Positions 52,266-64,000 of a DNA stretch of 64,000 nucleotides are shown in pieces; the stretch's first letter is position 1; the number at the start of each line of letters is the position of its first letter. The DNA comes from Varroa destructor (lineage: Eukaryota > Arthropoda > Arachnida > Mesostigmata > Varroidae). Where the stretch lies: positions 31,726,061 to 31,790,060 of the forward strand of contig NW_019211454.1 in NCBI RefSeq assembly GCF_002443255.2, written 5' to 3'. The notes beneath the pieces were generated by a model. That model ran no database searches and was not told the origin of the DNA. It was given only the letters and a program-made list of their open reading frames with translations. Position numbers and translations under genes: made by a program.

Positions 52266-55200
52266 CCGCTGTCTTTCGAAAACCAAAAGGGCGAAATACT
52301 CGTGTAGAGCATGAAACAATGGAAAAAAGAAAACCGTATCACTGCATTGAGGCGTTGTCTATGCTCAATAATATTCAGTGCTGTTGGCTTTCTCCCCATG
52401 AATCAGTGGCACAACTGTGGCCCCGGCAGAAAGTCCATAGTCACTGGAGTGTATCTGGATTGTACTAGATGCTGTGTTATAGTTTAATGTAACATGAGTT
52501 TTTATTAAGCGTATGCCTGTCTAACTGATTCGTTTCCTACTATTAATTATTGAATAATGTGTATATTTATGTTTGACTAGCATGCAGCTTATGGTAGCAA
52601 AGTGACAAGCTTATGTTTCTATTTTCGAAAATAAAGTTTGTGTGTTGCAATAAAATGACAAGGTTCGTAAGTTGATTTGTTTCGCAATTTTACTACGTTA
52701 TAAGTCGCCTAAGCCTTATTTGGTTTGAAATAGATGCTGCTGGCAATGATGAAAAATCATCTGTACGACACTTTTAGCGGAACCTAGGCTTTTTCAACTG
52801 ACACAAATTTGAAATAATTGTGTTGTTCATGCCCTCACGCTCGAACTGCAATTTGTTTGTCTGCTGTCGGAGAACTTGATGAACTGAATAAAAATTTTAC
52901 CCATTTTCATTCAAGCTCTATATTCGAATCATAACTTCCCTTCAAGCGATAACTTTCGGTATTACCTGAACAGCCCTTTCACAGAATATCCTTTATGTAA
53001 TCTGTATAAAACGTTCTCTAGTATCTATTACTCAAGTAGTAAGTAAGTATATATAAGCGAACTCAATATTAGCCGTATGTGATTTTTACACCGTTCTCAG
53101 CAAAAGAGCACTCTGTCAAAAAGCGATCGTATTCTGTTCGAAGTCCCTACATCCTTAAGTCCTTCATCACTCGATCAGACGTTATTGAGCTAAGCGCCTG
53201 CGATGGCCTGAAGTGTTGCATGTACCTTCTCTCATATATATGAAATCTGTTCGCACATTGGGCATGCTACTGATTATTAGAAACGTTGTTGCTGCTGCAC
53301 TGAGTATGTAAAGAGGCGAAATCAACGGGAACTTCGGAATAAGATTTGAACAGTCACGATAGGTGGCTTATGTGCCATCAGTGTGTACAGCCTTCACCAT
53401 CTTCGACTATGTTACGTTGCGAATATAGTCCTCAACTGAATTGTTTTCAAAACTACCTAAATAACTAGGAGACAGATGTTAAAACAGCAACGGATCTCTC
53501 GCCCTTCATCATATAATGGTTCTTGAATAATTGAAAATGACTCTGATACGGGAGTATATCAGTCGCAAAAAAACTTTGACCAAAAAGAGAGGGATTTTTT
53601 ATTCAAGAGCTGTAACAGTCATTCGACATATTTGTCGGTCTCCGGTTCTTTTTCAGCTACTGAATGAGACAATTTACTAGATTGGACCGTTGACTGATAA
53701 AACCTAGCAGTAATAGTGAATGGTGTTATTACTGCATACTGTTGCTAGTGGAGACGATGCTGGAAGTGTCTACTGCAATGCTAATCCTAAATGTCTTTCA
53801 TGTCATTAATCAAGTTACTGGAAAATGGAAGAGAAACAGAAACATTTACTTCAAGTTAACCAAAAAGCTAAGGGAACCAGTACATTAAACATTCTCGCAA
53901 CTAACTAACGTTATTAGCAATACACAGAAGCAAGTAGTAATACGATTATAATTAATCAGGTAGAGAAATGGTACTCTATTGAGAAATTTCGATTTCGTTT
54001 CTGGGTGTTAATCCTTGGTAGTAACAAAAAAATGATTTAGCCCAACGCTCGCGGGAAATAGCTGGCAGCAGTAGCTGGTAGCTGGAAACAATGAACAGCA
54101 GTTCTGCCAAAATACGTTTACTGGGACCTGCAATCTAAAAACCAGAAAATCACACAAATATATATATATGTTATAATTCAAGAAGCATCCTTTTCTGAGA
54201 GGCTATTTGTTTATTTATTTATTTTCTTATGACTTAACACCGTTAACTGAAAGTATTCAAAGGATCATTTGTGTGCCTATGTCGCGAGAAGACCAAAAAT
54301 CGAGTCAACCAGTAATTGCATGCCACCGTAAATATGCACACCTAACAACTTTAACCATATCTTTAATATAATTGGAAATATTAAGCGCTCTTGTACTATT
54401 CCTTCCAAGAGGTCGAATAGCAAAATGGGTTCCGTTTCTTTTTTGGTCGCTTTGAAGTCTTTTGGCGAACCTCTTGTAAAGTCAGTCTAGAGAATTCTAG
54501 TGTAATCTCTCACCCGCAATAGAAAACACCCAAACTTTCGTGTTGTGCTTGAAGTGAATACCGTTAGACCATGTCAATTAACCTAACATGTGGGATGGTG
54601 CAAAAATTAATTGAAGTTTGGTTTTTGAGGTAAGGATCTAGATAAGTAAAGAGAGGTCTCGCCGCTATTTTGCTGATTTCGTAAAAAAATTTTCTACAGT
54701 GGACCATTGTGTTTTATGGCATATTTTTCTTTAAAGCATAAAAGATCTGCGCTTTATGTTGTAAACATGTTGTCAATAAATAATAATAATAAGCAGCTAT
54801 TGCAATCGGTACTTTTCAATTTGCGTAGAAAATATTCAACGCTAGGTAAAGACGATTCTTTAAAGAAAATAAGGCTTACAGCGTCACCATAGTAAGCCCA
54901 ACAGGTTGGATCGTATTACTGTACATGTACGGGGATTTGGCTTGCTTTCAAGTGCATATCTAATTGCATGTTAGCATTTTAGAATTTGCGATTTGCTCGG
55001 AGCCGGTTGTTCAGATCTACCTTCGGAAATGGTGAGGCCTAAGTCGGACGTACGTTACTTGCCTCTCTATTTTCACGTCATTTGCCGATAAATTCAGCTC
55101 GTATCTATTGGCGCACTGTATGATGAATTGTAGCGCCGGAAAGTAGGAACCATACAGCCGCCGATTCAACATAGGACAGATTAGAATGTGCCTTTGTTTG

Positions 55201-56167
55201 TATACTGCTTTTATATGGCGCTAGAATGTAGCCTACCGACGAAATCGTTGAAGATGTCTATACCAAGCGGTTCAAGCACTATGCCTCCTGGCAAAACGCG
55301 TCGTCGTTTATACTTATTCGTCAGTCGCTTCAAGCAAACTGTGGGAATAGGTTGATAGCATCGATACACATAAATGCGACTCTTGTTAACTGATAATCCT
55401 TATACATATTTTTAAACGCTCAATCACAGAATATTTTATCGTAGCCTTAGCTGAACGACCGACGTGATCATCGACGATGACATTTTGGTTACCATAATAC
55501 GAGTACAGGATATATTTGCACGAAAAATCGCACGAAACACCCAAATTTTTTCTTCGCTAGCTCTTCCTAGGAGCACTTTATCAACAACCTAAGTATTTTC
55601 CCCATCCTATGCGGAAGCGGTGTCTGCCCGGTAGTATTTTATGTCACTTCCAAAGAAATGCCGAATTTAAAATACGCTTACATTGAGATCTTGTTGACCT
55701 AGTGGCCGCTGACAAGCGCCGGAGTCACCGATCGACCGTCAGCATATCCATCTTATTATTTTGCCAGTTATTGTACGACGTCTAAGACTTGGCATGAACA
55801 ACATCTGCCTCTGTAATCAGGATACACTTGCTTTTCGTACTGATACCTCAGATACGGTCCTTTGTTGTCACGAAAGCTACCAGCAGGAAGAAGAACATCC
55901 ACTATATTGGAAAGGAAACTCGTTCGAAAAAAATATCTCATGTGTAGTATTATGGTAGTCACTAGTGCCAAGTTTGTTTTGGCTTTCGTACGTTTGGTGA
56001 AAATCGCTGCGGCATTCGAGTCATTTAACCCTGTCTGTGTTATCAACAAGCTATCCGCTTGCGCTCGTTTAATTCACGGTTTGCAGTCCAATTATTATAA
56101 TTAGATGAACGTCCTTCTCTATTTGTCGCACCGCTGAGAGCTCCTGTTTGCCGTGGCACATAATTGT

Positions 56168-58308
56168 TTATTTTGACATACCGCCGACGGCACGAGTTTC
56201 ATCCAGAATAGATTGTATCTTAAACTTTCCCTTCGTTCTATTCCTAATCGTTCGACAGGTAGAAGACATGTCTCTTCTGTGTGTCGCCTTTGTGCTCCGG
56301 CAGCAGAAGTACATTTTTGTTCTTTGACTGCCCCAACGACGGATTACTATTGGCAACAACGCTATGCTGGGGCACATCTCCGAGGTACGGCACAGTTCTA
56401 CCATTTTATTTAGCAGATCCTCACCCTTCAGGCAACGATGCCTCATTTCCGCCGCATTTTCTGCAGCTTCCACTCTTACGATTACTGCCATTGCTTCCAG
56501 AAGTGAAACTAGATTGTTCCCGTGCTTATCATGGTCGTTAGAGATCTGCCAGGCGAGCGAAAACGCTGAAAGCACAAGGTAGATGCGTGTCAGCAACAGG
56601 CAACCGTGCGGAGCTCTACACCTCGAAAACGATTAGACAGACAAACAAATTCACATACAACGATATACACGCAAATATATATACAAAAAATCGATGAGGA
56701 CTGACAGTATATAAATCAATCTCAGAATTTGCTGCCAACGTTGCAACGTTTGTGTCTTCTTACATGTCTTCTACGCTGAGACTAACGCAATGTGCTATGT
56801 AGACTCGATCAATACCAACGGAACCGCTTTTGGTATACGAACGCTATCCTAAGCAGACATCAGCAGCAGTAGCACGAGTGCTACCCATGCCAATTACATG
56901 CATCCTCCTGTGTTGCCATCCTCGTCGTGCCATTTGTGTCCACTGAGTGCAGAGAGAACACGATATATAGCAACGCAGACGAACGGACCTACGGATAAAC
57001 AGACGGGCGGACGCGGCCTGGGCCCTCACGACAAGGCTGCGGCGGCAACAGGGACGACTACGGCGAAAATTACAATAAACTACACGCCAAAAGATCCCGG
57101 AAGTGGCCAATGTGGGACAAATTCAAACTCGTTCCAACGTTGCTCACTGTAGCTGCTGATAGGATGGGCAAAACTATGAATTGCTGGTCCTGAAGCTTTG
57201 ATTAACCCGACGACAGCAGAATCGAACTTACGGCAACGGTAACTTGTCTTGTCCTAGAAATGGATCGATGAATACTGATCTGAAACGCTGTTGATGGTTA
57301 GCACAGCATAATCGGACCATTTCGTCAACATTTTCCTTTATTGACACTATCATAGGATAAATCTAATCATCATTTAATTATGTGTATCGTCATCGCATAA
57401 ACGTCTTTTTTGCCCGGCAGGCGGCTAATGAAACCGATCCGAATAATTGCGATATATCTACGAAAGTAATCTTAACATGCATATGCCACAGATTCCTCTG
57501 AAATTATAAGTTAGCAAAATTAACTGCAACGTAATGGCTTTCAGTGCTTCCGTACGACAAATCGCTACGATATCATAAACTAATTTGTTGTTGTTTAATA
57601 TTAATTAAGTACTTTTACAGTTCTTAAAATATGTGGTCGAAAGATGTAATTCAACGAGATGACGGCCGTTTCGCCGTCAAGGCGCACCAAACCTTTTTGT
57701 ACAACAGATCCATTCGGTCAAACGCATGTTAATATAGGAATTTTCGACCAGGTCAGAAAAGGAAGAAGAAACATACTTCGATAAAGCGGCCTTAACCGTC
57801 CCCTGGCAACCAAAACTTATAAAATTCTCAAACTAAAAAGACCCGAAATCTCAACAAACTTCCACAAATCAAAACTTGGTTCGTGAATTTATAGAAATAT
57901 TTGACAAAGATTATCAGAAGATCAGTGGAGTTGCTCTTATGCGTAGTGTTAGTCGAAGGGTATTTTCGGCTGCCTGAAAAGAAGAAAATCCATTGCCCGT
58001 TAATTTTAAAAATCAAACGGTGGTTAGTAAGAAAATCACTTCTACACTCAACCTTTCAATCTTTTTAAGAAGCCACTGATATCGTGCCAACTTGTCTTCT
58101 GTTCTTAGGCTTTGTTGAATAATTTTTGCGGTCTGCAAAAATATCATACACCATACATCTAGCCTAATAAGACTCACGTATCTGGCATCGTTATATATCA
58201 ATACATAGAAATCATGCATACGTGCTTTGTCCGTAGCATCCACATATACTGCACTCTGAATTGTGACGCACGTCTCATCATCATAAAAACTAAACACCGA
58301 CGCCTTGC
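56168..58308 (-). CDS. 3' part of an unrecognised spliced gene
   Basis: Three minus-strand exons fit together: 58308-58178 (131 nt), a 22-nt microexon 57253-57232, and 56565-56168 (398 nt). All have good signals: TTAACAG|GC, TAC|GTGAGT, TTTCTAG|GA, GCC|GTAAGT and TGCTTTCAG|CG. The phases match (1 in, 0, 1). The protein reads VFSFYDDETCVTIQS, VDATDKARMHDFYVLIYNDA, then after the microexon SYRCPFSLAWQISND and LLEAMAVIVRVEAAENAAEM, and ends GGMSK with TAA. A poly(A) signal AATAAA overlaps that stop (56172-56167), supporting a true 3' end. I do not recognise the family. The Arg/Cys-rich last 60 residues could mean a missed splice. The 5' exon is not settled; it should lie in the GC-rich block at 58.4-59.2 kb. 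The microexon is the least certain piece. Confidence 0.5.
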
Positions 58309-58415
58309 CTGTTAATACAAGTGAAAATATCAAAAGCTATGTGTACGTTTATGCGTAGGCGGTTGGATGTTTGTTGTACTTGTAGCCTCCCCTGGTTCTC
58401 CCATAGAAATAACGA

Positions 58416-59190
58416 TTACCGCGAGTAGCGCCAATGTCGACTGACGTGGCTTAAAAGCGGACTCGGGCCCGTCGAAGCCGGCTCCCGTTCAACCGGCTTT
58501 TTTAGTCGTCTCATGAAGTACCGACACTGCAGGCTGCCACCTCGGCCGCGGCGTTGACTTGCAATGTGTACCACTGGGTCAGGCGGGGACAGGGATTCGA
58601 CGGAGCCGCTGCCACCGGGCGACGACGACGAAGCAATTGAACAAACGATGGTCCGGAGAGTTGGCAGCGCCAGTGGACGTAAAACAACGTTGGTGCCACC
58701 TTTCGATGCTCGAGTACTAGATCGCCGCATACGTAACATTGATTCCGCTTGTTAATGTCTGCTGTTTCTGCCTGACAGTAGTCGCCGGATGAAACACACG
58801 GTCCGTTCGCTAGCGCTGCGCTAATAGACCGGCTACATGTCGCCCCGAAATGGCTACTGGTGAACCAACCACGAACGTCGTCGGACCGATGAAACGCTTT
58901 GCCGACATTTGCTACACAGACAGGTATTACTACTACAAGTAGTCGATGGTTTCTGGGCGATGCGACCACTATGAGGGTACTTTTCGTCTTCTGGTCGTAG
59001 CACCAATCGCGGTAATGGCAGCGGCAGCCACTTTGAATACAGAATGAAACGCACGCTGATGTTGTCGTTTCTGGCATTTTCACAGATGAAGTAGATGCTA
59101 AAGGAGGGTGGCGAGAAGACAAGTAAAGAAGGACAGATACAGATGTCCACACGAGCTCTATTTATCTGTATCATACTACGGCCATCCACT
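58416..59190 (-). promoter_or_regulatory. GC-rich island, probable promoter and first exon of the unrecognised minus-strand gene
   Basis: The block is much richer in GC than its flanks and stays open over long stretches in three minus-strand frames (213, 111 and 107 codons). The frame 59189-58854 contains FSIYFICENARNDNISVRF. It could join the 58308 exon in phase by way of a weak donor, CATAGTG|GTCGCA, near 58970. The frame 58739-58416 starts with ATG and ends at a better donor (CTCGCG|GTAATC), but in the wrong phase. I therefore leave the exon structure open. A CpG-type promoter with a noncoding exon is an alternative. Confidence 0.35.
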
Positions 59191-59946
59191 GATAGTCGTA
59201 GCGACTAGAATATCTTCTAGCAACAGGCATACTATAGCACATACGAAGAAACAGTTCATAGACCATGTCGCATACGTGTACCAGTTGTTAATAGCGCAGT
59301 AAAAAATGAACAATACGGTCATCTTCGTAAATCATTCTTAAGACGTTTTGCTGCTAGGACACACTTAGGCCGCCTATGCCATAGTAAGTAGCAGTGAGGC
59401 TTTGTCAAAATCAATCTGTAGAAGAGCCAAGGGACGCCATTGGCCTTCCGCCTTCTAATATGGCCCAATTCGATCTGTGCAATTGATGTAAAGTCATCGA
59501 AAATTCATCAGAACAGTTCCAAAAAGCTAAAGGCGTTAAAATGCGATTATTTTAGCGGAAGATGAAATAGGGCTGACCGATTATTGTGACAGGGATTGGG
59601 TGTTGTCTGTATAAAATCTTGTTGTGCGAAATTCGGGCAATTTTTTTTTTTAAAAACAGCTTCTGCAAGTTCAGGGCATAGAGGTACTACAACACCTTTA
59701 ATCTTTAAATGTCGTGTAATCTAGCTTTTTTTAGTATATGACCATATCGGTCAAAACTGCGTGATATTAGAAACTTCATACTTCTTAAAAATGACGAAAC
59801 ACCATATACGCGTATAATACTTCACTTTAAATCTATCTAATCCACTACTAATTCTTTAAAGAAAATCATCATTTCCAACTCAAGATATCTTCCTCGTTTT
59901 AAGTACGGGATTGAACACGAAGTTACGAAATTCGATGTAACTTTAA
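59191..59946. other. No feature seen
   Basis: AT-rich DNA without supported exons, repeats or RNA genes. Confidence 0.5.
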
Positions 59947-60193
59947 CTAGACGGAGAACTGGTTTTCTGTTCGCCGCTTGTTGAAATAATAGCCTCGCAT
60001 AATTTCCGGGCCACATAGCTTGCAGGCGGTCTCTAAGTGACCTCCCAAAGGTGAATCACGCCAGGAAATATTCGAGGACCACGCGTTACTCTTTTCCACC
60101 AATACGGTTGTACGGCGGACGACTTTGTGTGGCAAAGTCTGAGACGGTTTTCCAAAAGGCGCAGATCGATTGAACCGCGGAATCGTAATACTC
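59947..60193 (-). other. Candidate exon, unrecognised
   Basis: A strong acceptor is visible on the minus strand: a T9 tract followed by CTGGCCGAATTTCAG|AGT at 60194/60193. It is followed by an 81-codon open frame (IPRFNRSAPFGKPSQTLPHK, then ACKLCGPEIMRGYYF) to a TAG at 59947. An alternative frame entered in phase 1 runs 34 codons (YYDSAVQSICAFWKTVSDF). I cannot choose between them or name a family. A similar GC-richer open segment lies at 60622-60840. The two may be exons of one gene, but no convincing donor links them. Confidence 0.25.
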
Positions 60194-60621
60194 TGAAATT
60201 CGGCCAGAAAAAAAAACCGAACGCTCAGTTATTCCTCCAGGGACCTCTGTTGGCTCTCAGCTGACATCTGTCTCTTTGCCGCCAAAAACGTTACTAATTG
60301 CAAGTTTCTTTCAATATTTTTGTTTCTGTGATTCGATCTTGAATAAAGCATCGCATGTTACTGTTTGTTAAGTAGTGTTTCTACGAGAGCATATACCGTA
60401 ATAAAAACTTAGAGCAGATAGTTTAACATGAAATATAACACTGTAAGAAATCGATATTTAAAATAATTAGAAGACACCGTTTCCAGATACGATTGTTCGT
60501 GTAGCAAGTAATTGCTTTCCTCGGTTTTTCACCGGAAAATCAGTCGCTTATTCTTGCGTTCCTCCGCCGGGACCCACATACATATATGCCCGCAAGCATA
60601 TTTGTGTCACTGAAAATCATT

Positions 60622-60840
60622 TCAACCACCAAATTTTAAGACTGTCATCGGACAAGCACTTCGTGTCATCGACGAAAAACAGTATTTAACATAACCCGCT
60701 TCCACAACGTCAGCGATTAAGCCTTGCGGTAGCTTCAGGGAAAAAGGTATCCAGCCGGTGACGGAATGTGTTAGCTCCCAGCTGGGCAGCTGGCGTTTCA
60801 TCAAGACATAGCTTCGGCAAGGAACATGGGCCGACATGGC
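60622..60840 (-). other. Open GC-richer segment, possible exon
   Basis: From ATG at 60837 the minus strand encodes 71 residues (SWELTHSVTGWIPFSLKLPQ and following) before TGA. A second frame is also open over most of it. The base composition contrasts with the AT-rich flanks, as in the exons elsewhere in this window. No clear donor is present and I do not recognise the protein. Confidence 0.2.
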
Positions 60841-60874
60841 AGATTCTACAAAGTAGGCGCTAACGACGATCGAC

Positions 60875-63803
60875 TTATACTTCTCTCAGGGCTTGCCAGG
60901 ACTTTTCAGGAATTTCTTCAGCTGCAATATTAATAATGTATATGATTAGTTTTGAATAGAAAAGGAACCAAAGTGGTGACTGGACTATTTATTCTTCGTT
61001 CGATAGTATGTGATATTATTTGCAATGTACATTAGCTCTATATGAATTAACCTAAGCGTACATGGACTTGGTACTCGGAAACTTATCCTGCTTAACTTCA
61101 AATTCGGAAAGGTATATTCAATACTCATGTAAAAAAAAATTGCAGAGGAAAAAGCAAAGGCATTTCAACAGTTAGATCTACAAAAGAATAGACGCGATCT
61201 CCGAGTTTTGCACATTTACCTTATGACATGAAACTATTGAAGCGTACCGTTTAGCGCTTAGCCTATTCGGAATAAACTGGGATATCTTTTGGCAGACTGT
61301 TTATTATAGCGGGCATGAGCTTCTTCATCGTCTTTTATTGGCAAAAAAAATAGTTCTTCGCGGCACTTTCCGCAAGTGGCAGAAAATCAACTATTGCGCG
61401 GTGCTTTTGCCCCGGACAAGTTTTCCTAACTAAAATATAACTTATCCTATTGATTGTCTGTGCCGTTGTCTGACATCTTACGACTTTTGAAGCAACCCAA
61501 AATTAATTTCGTACGCCAAACGACAATAGCACAATGTGGCAATTTGGGGCAAGAATTATGGGGTTCCGATTTATATATTGGCTGCGATTTTCGGCTGAAA
61601 TGTATTTACTGCCGATCGAATTGATCGGCCAGGTAAGTATCATCAGGCGATTCGTGTTTTTATTACTGAAGCATTGCTACACTTTTGCTCTTTGTGAGGC
61701 CTTTGATTTTTTTGGGACCTCTGGCCTACTGTCGGCAAGTGAGTTCTTTTTGTGTGGCGTGTTTGAGCAAGACTTTAAAGAGTCTAGACGTACCAGTATT
61801 GCTTAGGTTGAACTCGGTATTACTGCTGTCAAGAAGTTGCTCGCCAAGTTAACATTTTTAAAAACACAACTTGTGAGCGGCTTAGGGTTTCGAATAGAAA
61901 CCATCAGCGAAGGAACTGAAAGTTAGATTATTACATATACACGCGTGTCTATATGCTTCTCTCAAAGATGTTTATGTCGACACTTACGGATATGTTGCAG
62001 ATGTATCTCAACGAGCGAAGGAACGACATCGATTTGTGTGATTATATAAAAGGTTTACACACTCAACCCTTTTGAATACTAGCGTATTGAGCACGACAAT
62101 ATGAATATCCACTATTTAAGATTTTGTGTAAGGGTATATGTGATGCTCTACGTTCTAATAATGAATCTAGAATTTAAAGAATTACACTTATTAGAAAATG
62201 AGTTTCACTATGACGGCCCTTTTCATTCGGAGAGTGACTTTCCAATAGAAAGAAAAGCTCCCGTCACGAAAAGTTTAGGCTTTTATTAATATCTTGTACA
62301 CATTTACGTTATTATTATTTTCAATAATGCTCCCTAAATAGGTTCGTACATAACGAATGTGGGCATCAACAGCGTTTATCATTATATCACGTGTTTTCAG
62401 CCTATAGCCTGTTAGATTTCATATTATACATTGATTTTTAGATTTGAAGCCTGGCATTCGGGTCCACATTACCTTTATTTATACCAATATAAACAAGAGC
62501 TCTGTCACTACAAGGAATGACTGTGTGTATGGGTATGATGCATCAGCGTCACATAGATGATGACACCCCAAGTAACTATTGATAAACAAGAGAGTTTTTT
62601 GTTGAACATAACCACGACAAGAAAAGGCCGTTCGTCAATACTGGCATTGTTCACGGCCTCAGGTTATATTAAACTCAAGCCAACTGTTCAACACTGAAAC
62701 ATGTTCACGTTATTGTTTTTGATTTTCCAGTTATCTTCCGTAATGTAAGGCGATAGTAACTGTTGTGTATTACAGCCGTTTGAGTCAAAAATGGAATTAG
62801 CTGGAAAAAATGGAAAAAGCTCGCTTTTTCGTGAACTGAGCAATCGGATACGGCAGGCTCAAGACGGCTAGAACGATGAAGATGTCAGAGACAAAAAAAA
62901 AACAAAGCAAATTCAACCAACACAGCTTCATAGTTCTTTTTAATAACGTGGTGCGTTACAGAAGTGTGACACGTAACGTTAATAGACAAATATCTGAAGC
63001 TAAATGTTTTACTAGTTCGCGAGCAGAGAACATCTCTTTAAGGGTATATCAACATGCAAATATATATAATGTTTTTCTTTAGGTTACAACGCTTTGTCAA
63101 TTCAAGTTGCGCGTGATTTTAATTTTTCAAGTTAGCAGTTTCATAACTAAATGAATTATAATGAAAAATGGACGCTTACTATACATATAATTTTTGAACG
63201 TTGTAGGTGGGATAGCGGACATTTCACGCATAACGATGTCCTGTAAGGAACGAATTTAGAGTCACTGTGACATAATCGTGAGTTCATATGTATTGAGGGA
63301 AGCCAGGAAAACAAGTACACTTTGTTTATTTGGCATATGCGTACCAGGTCTGCCAATCGTAGTTATAGAAGTTGTTATAGTTTTTCTTGTCATTATCAAT
63401 ATCGTTACTACAAAACTAAAATATAAGACATTATCGAATGTAGAACATATGTGTCTGATCACAGATAAAATGTCACCTCTATGTAATATATAATGAAGTT
63501 AGTATTATGGATCTGCTGAAGGATCCTTGTTCTGTACTGAAGCTGCATTCTTCTCTAACGGCTACCTACTTCCAACCGCCTCATTATTTGATTTCATCAC
63601 ATCGGGGGTCCCTTAATCTATCCTCATTAACGTTAACTAAGGACAAACACTTTTCTTTTTAGTTATTTTTGCTTACTACTACTTCCATTGGTGGTGGTCG
63701 AGTTCTGCTGCTGCCGCTGATGCCGGCGTCGCTCGACGCAGCCGTCGTCAGCGACTTCTTCGTGCGTCGTGCTGCAGAGGAGCCAGTTCAGTAGCTTGTT
63801 CAT
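60875..63803 (-). CDS. Tentative two-exon gene, unrecognised
   Basis: First exon 63803-63677: ATG opens MNKLLNWLLCSTTHEEVADDG, followed by an Arg/Gln-rich stretch and STTTNGSS, and ends at a good donor (AGTA|GTAAGC) in phase 1. It lies in a GC-rich island (63690-64000) that looks like a promoter and 5' leader. A minus-strand exon 60921-60875 begins at ATATTGCAG|CT, is in the matching phase, and encodes EEIPEKSWQALREV and a TAA. Joined, they give 57 residues. The first exon is plausible on its own. The choice of second exon rests only on phase and acceptor, and others may intervene in the 2.75-kb gap. The LLCS near the N-terminus could be a lipidation site, which is speculative. Confidence 0.3.
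61000..63676. other. Mostly featureless AT-rich stretch
   Basis: No recognisable coding segment. One plus-strand open stretch (61534-61632) ends at a near-perfect donor, GGCCAG|GTAAGTATC, but has no acceptor partner or family resemblance. It is probably the intron of the tentative gene spanning 60875-63803. Confidence 0.4.
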
Positions 63804-64000
63804 GTTCGGTCTGCGGTGTCCGGGCCCTCTGAATGGCGTTGGCCTCCTCTCCACAGGCCGGCGTCAACCGGCGTAACTGGGTTGACGTTGCCGCTGGGTT
63901 AACTCTCAACGCCGGTCCCCCATCTTCATCATCGCCGCGTGTCTGCGTCGGCTTTCGTCCGCTTTAGCGCTGTCAGCGCGCAAGGGGCGGCGTATTTAGA
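63690..64000 (-). promoter_or_regulatory. GC-rich island at the window edge, probable 5' region
   Basis: The last 300 bases are strongly GC- and CpG-rich compared with the preceding sequence. They lie immediately upstream of, and over, the tentative first exon starting at 63803. No TATA box is evident. The window ends inside this island. Confidence 0.4.

Larger units (their letters stand above)
49805..56167. other. Gene-poor intergenic region right of NDST
   Basis: About 6.4 kb, including a 100-base gap. No coding exon, RNA gene or intact element is supported. A TA microsatellite lies at 52235-52260. Two short stretches (51108-51138 and 54593-54630) look somewhat like mariner-type terminal repeats but have no partner or transposase. 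Frames at 54707-54892 and 55761-56049 are short and motif-free. Confidence 0.55.

Noticed and set aside
54593..54630. GGTGCAAAAATTAATTGAAG, similar to a mariner-type terminus
   Set aside because: No inverted partner and no transposase frame within several kb. The similarity is too short to call.
58511..59152. 213-codon open frame on the minus strand
   Set aside because: It lies in a GC-rich island where stops are rare. It begins at a GTG, competes with two other open frames and resembles no family. It is kept only as part of the possible 5' region of the neighbouring gene.
61534..61632. Plus-strand ATG frame ending at a near-perfect donor GGCCAG|GTAAGT
   Set aside because: No acceptor partner, no GC island, no recognisable protein. 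One such 9-mer is expected by chance in a window of this size.
1..64000. CRISPR arrays, bacterial operons, rRNA or tRNA genes
   Set aside because: No regularly spaced direct repeats, no Shine-Dalgarno-linked gene runs, and no recognisable rRNA or tRNA signature sequence was seen on either strand.

Overview
This is eukaryotic nuclear DNA, AT-rich with GC-richer islands at gene starts. It carries spliced genes with GT..AG introns and no operons. The gene set (MGMT, alanine aminotransferase, TOM40, heparan sulfate N-deacetylase/N-sulfotransferase) fits an arthropod; I lean towards a mite or tick, but that is a guess from gene content and not a demonstrated assignment. Two runs of N (1-93 and 50948-51047) are assembly gaps.

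Layout. 2.8-5.7 kb, minus strand: a complete four-exon O6-methylguanine-DNA methyltransferase. 5.7-17.4 kb: gene-poor DNA with one weak exon candidate. 17.45-24.17 kb, minus: a complete seven-exon alanine aminotransferase with a long mitochondrial-type leader. 24.2-28.4 kb: intergenic. 28.4-30.0 kb, minus: a three-exon TOM40 with a probable extra noncoding 5' exon. 30-34 kb: a shared upstream region between TOM40 and a divergent gene. 34.06-49.80 kb, plus: a complete 14-exon NDST (sulfateless-type) gene of 844 residues. 49.8-56.2 kb: gene-poor. 56.2-64 kb, minus: pieces of one or two unrecognised spliced genes.

I rebuilt the splice models by hand. In each of the four named genes every junction keeps phase, and the exon lengths sum to an exact number of codons (198, 622, 337 and 845 codons including stop). 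This is strong internal evidence that the gene models are right.

The most striking feature lies inside the 9.3-kb first intron of NDST. Roughly 38.3-41.5 kb holds decayed, prokaryote-looking coding DNA: a broken IS982-type transposase followed by a degenerate FG-GAP repeat protein with several stops and frameshifts, and a further decayed tail. This looks like an old lateral transfer of bacterial (probably symbiont) DNA into a host intron.

The named genes are functionally unrelated housekeeping genes (DNA repair, amino-acid metabolism, mitochondrial import, glycosaminoglycan synthesis). Nothing suggests that they work as a module.
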